Of a DNA stretch of 64,000 nt, positions 63,046 to 64,000 are shown piece by piece. This DNA is from Mesorhizobium sp. NZP2077 (GTDB taxonomy: Bacteria > Pseudomonadota > Alphaproteobacteria > Rhizobiales > Rhizobiaceae). Location: contig NZ_CP051293.1 in assembly GCF_013170805.1 (NCBI RefSeq), forward strand, positions 7,260,001-7,324,000, read 5' to 3'. Position numbers and translations under genes: made by a program. Each line of letters opens with the position of its first letter. The first letter of the stretch is position 1. The notes beneath the pieces are model-generated. The model worked only from the letters and a program-made list of their open reading frames with translations, was not told the DNA's origin and made no database searches.

Positions 63046-63819
63046 ATGGCCTATGAAACGATCATCACCGAGAGGCGCGGCAAGGTCGGACTGATCACGC
63101 TGAACCGGCCAAAGGCGCTCAATGCACTGAATTCCCAGATCCTGGCTGAACTCGTCGCAGCCGTGAACGGTTTCGGCGCCGATCCTGGCATCGGCGCCAT
63201 GGTTCTTACCGGCTCCGACAAGGCCTTTGCCGCTGGTGCCGACATCAAGGAGATGCAGGCGATCTCCTATGTGGACGCCTACAGCCAGGACTTCTTCGCA
63301 GGTTGGGAAGAGTTCACGCGCACACGCAAGCCGATCATTGCGGCGGTGGCCGGCTATGCGCTGGGCGGCGGATGCGAACTGGCAATGATGTGCGACTTTA
63401 TCATTGCCGCCGACACGGCCAAATTCGGCCAGCCCGAAATCACGCTCGGCGTCATTCCAGGCATGGGCGGGTCGCAACGCCTGACCCGGTTCGTCGGCAA
63501 GTCGAAAGCGATGGACATGTGCCTGACCGGACGGATGATGGATGCATCGGAAGCCGAGCGCTCAGGGCTGGTGTCGCGGGTGGTGCCCGCAGCCGAGCTT
63601 GTCGAGGAGGCGGTCAAGGCAGCCGCCAAGATCGCCGATTTCTCGCTGCCGTCGGTGATGATGGCGAAGGAAGCCGTCAACCGTTCCTATGAGACGACGC
63701 TGGCCGAGGGACTGCGGTTCGAACGCCGCCTGTTCCACTCGCTTTTCGCGCTCGAAGACCAGAAGGAAGGCATGGCCGCCTTCGCCGAAAAGCGGAAGCC
63801 GAATTTCACAAATCGATAG
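63046..63819 (+). CDS. Enoyl-CoA hydratase
   Basis: 257 residues, a short-chain crotonase like PaaF/EchA. The oxyanion hole is in [11 protein letters not shown] near residue 61-72; Glu in [11 protein letters not shown] near 107-117; second Glu in [16 protein letters not shown] near 128. These are the two Glu residues of hydratase catalysis. ATG at 63046 has AGGAGA eleven bases upstream. It is 32 bases after mutM and probably in the same unit. It hydrates crotonyl-type CoA thioesters. Confidence 0.93.
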   Translation: MAYETIITERRGKVGLITLNRPKALNALNSQILAELVAAVNGFGADPGIGAMVLTGSDKAFAAGADIKEMQAISYVDAYSQDFFAGWEEFTRTRKPIIAAVAGYALGGGCELAMMCDFIIAADTAKFGQPEITLGVIPGMGGSQRLTRFVGKSKAMDMCLTGRMMDASEAERSGLVSRVVPAAELVEEAVKAAAKIADFSLPSVMMAKEAVNRSYETTLAEGLRFERRLFHSLFALEDQKEGMAAFAEKRKPNFTNR

Positions 63820-63879
63820 AGCGTTGCCGGCTAGCGATCGAAACCCTGTGGCGTCGGCCAAAAAGAACGCCAGGCAGCG

Positions 63880-63908
63880 TTGACGCGCCGGAAAAGCTGA
63901 ACTATAAG
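63880..63908 (+). promoter_or_regulatory. Strong promoter near the right edge, probably for rpsT
   Basis: TTGACG at 63880-63885 and TATAAG at 63903-63908 are separated by exactly 17 bases. A leader of about 85 bases then ends in AGAGAGGCATC at the window edge, which looks like a ribosome site just before a start codon. In Rhizobiales this position is normally rpsT (S20), followed by dnaA. The gene itself is outside the window. Confidence 0.6.
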
Positions 63909-64000
63909 CCGCACCAACCGAGGCGGCCCTGTGGCTGCCCGTTTGTTTTTTGCGCCCTGCGGCATGCCGCGTGCGCCGACCAGATCAGAAGAGAGGCATC

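Overview
The window is chromosomal DNA of a GC-rich alphaproteobacterium of the order Rhizobiales, most probably Mesorhizobium or a close relative. The signs are a class I lysyl-tRNA synthetase, the cell-cycle regulator GcrA, a SAM-II riboswitch before metZ, a complete tad/cpa Flp-pilus locus, soeABC-type sulfite oxidase genes, and the order mutM, echA and then an apparent ribosomal-protein leader at the right edge. That last order usually precedes rpsT and dnaA, so the window may lie near the chromosome origin. I see no rRNA, tRNA, insertion sequence, prophage or CRISPR array. The density and codon use are those of a core chromosome.

Layout. 1-16 kb: dcd (cut by the left edge), metZ behind a SAM-II riboswitch and terminator, a GT21 glycosyltransferase, apaG, hslO, argF, argD, gcrA, corA, phoU, phoR and ppk2. 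Then comes a quorum-sensing block in which a luxI-type synthase overlaps a crotonase gene by ATGA, with a luxR gene upstream, followed by an orphan solute-binding protein. 16-20 kb: a TerB-like protein, lysK, a nuclease-like protein and a LexA-like S24 regulator. 20-28 kb: a five-gene beta-oxidation operon (two acyl-CoA dehydrogenases, thiolase, hydratase/hydroxyacyl-CoA dehydrogenase, thioesterase) and a MerR regulator; matching operators lie before the operon and before the regulator. 28-36 kb: a 1371-residue PodJ-like polarity protein, a TauE/SafE exporter with its TIGR02186 partner, and an Hsp70-like ATPase. 36-42 kb: a LysR regulator divergent from soeABC, with a small unrecognised frame coupled to soeA. 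42-48 kb: pdeM and its Lhr-type helicase, an NlpC/P60 hydrolase, a MarR regulator and an M17 aminopeptidase. 48-60 kb: the tad locus (tadD; then pilA-cpaA-cpaBCDEF-tadBC on the minus strand; a divergent secretin-N protein and two TadE-like pseudopilins on the plus strand). 60-64 kb: a PhnD-like binding protein, deoB, mutM, an enoyl-CoA hydratase, and a strong promoter for a gene just beyond the edge.

How it fits together. Several units look wired to the alphaproteobacterial cell cycle: gcrA has four GANTC (CcrM) sites upstream, the pilin gene has a near-consensus CtrA box and two GANTC sites, and podJ has a CtrA-like dyad. Phosphate genes (phoR, phoU, ppk2) cluster without the pst transporter, and the glycolipid glycosyltransferase has a Pho-box-like sequence upstream. 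The most unusual units are the translationally coupled AHL synthase and crotonase, the MerR-controlled fad regulon with two visible operators, the small frame coupled to soeA, and the argD promoter whose transcript should begin inside a terminator-like hairpin.
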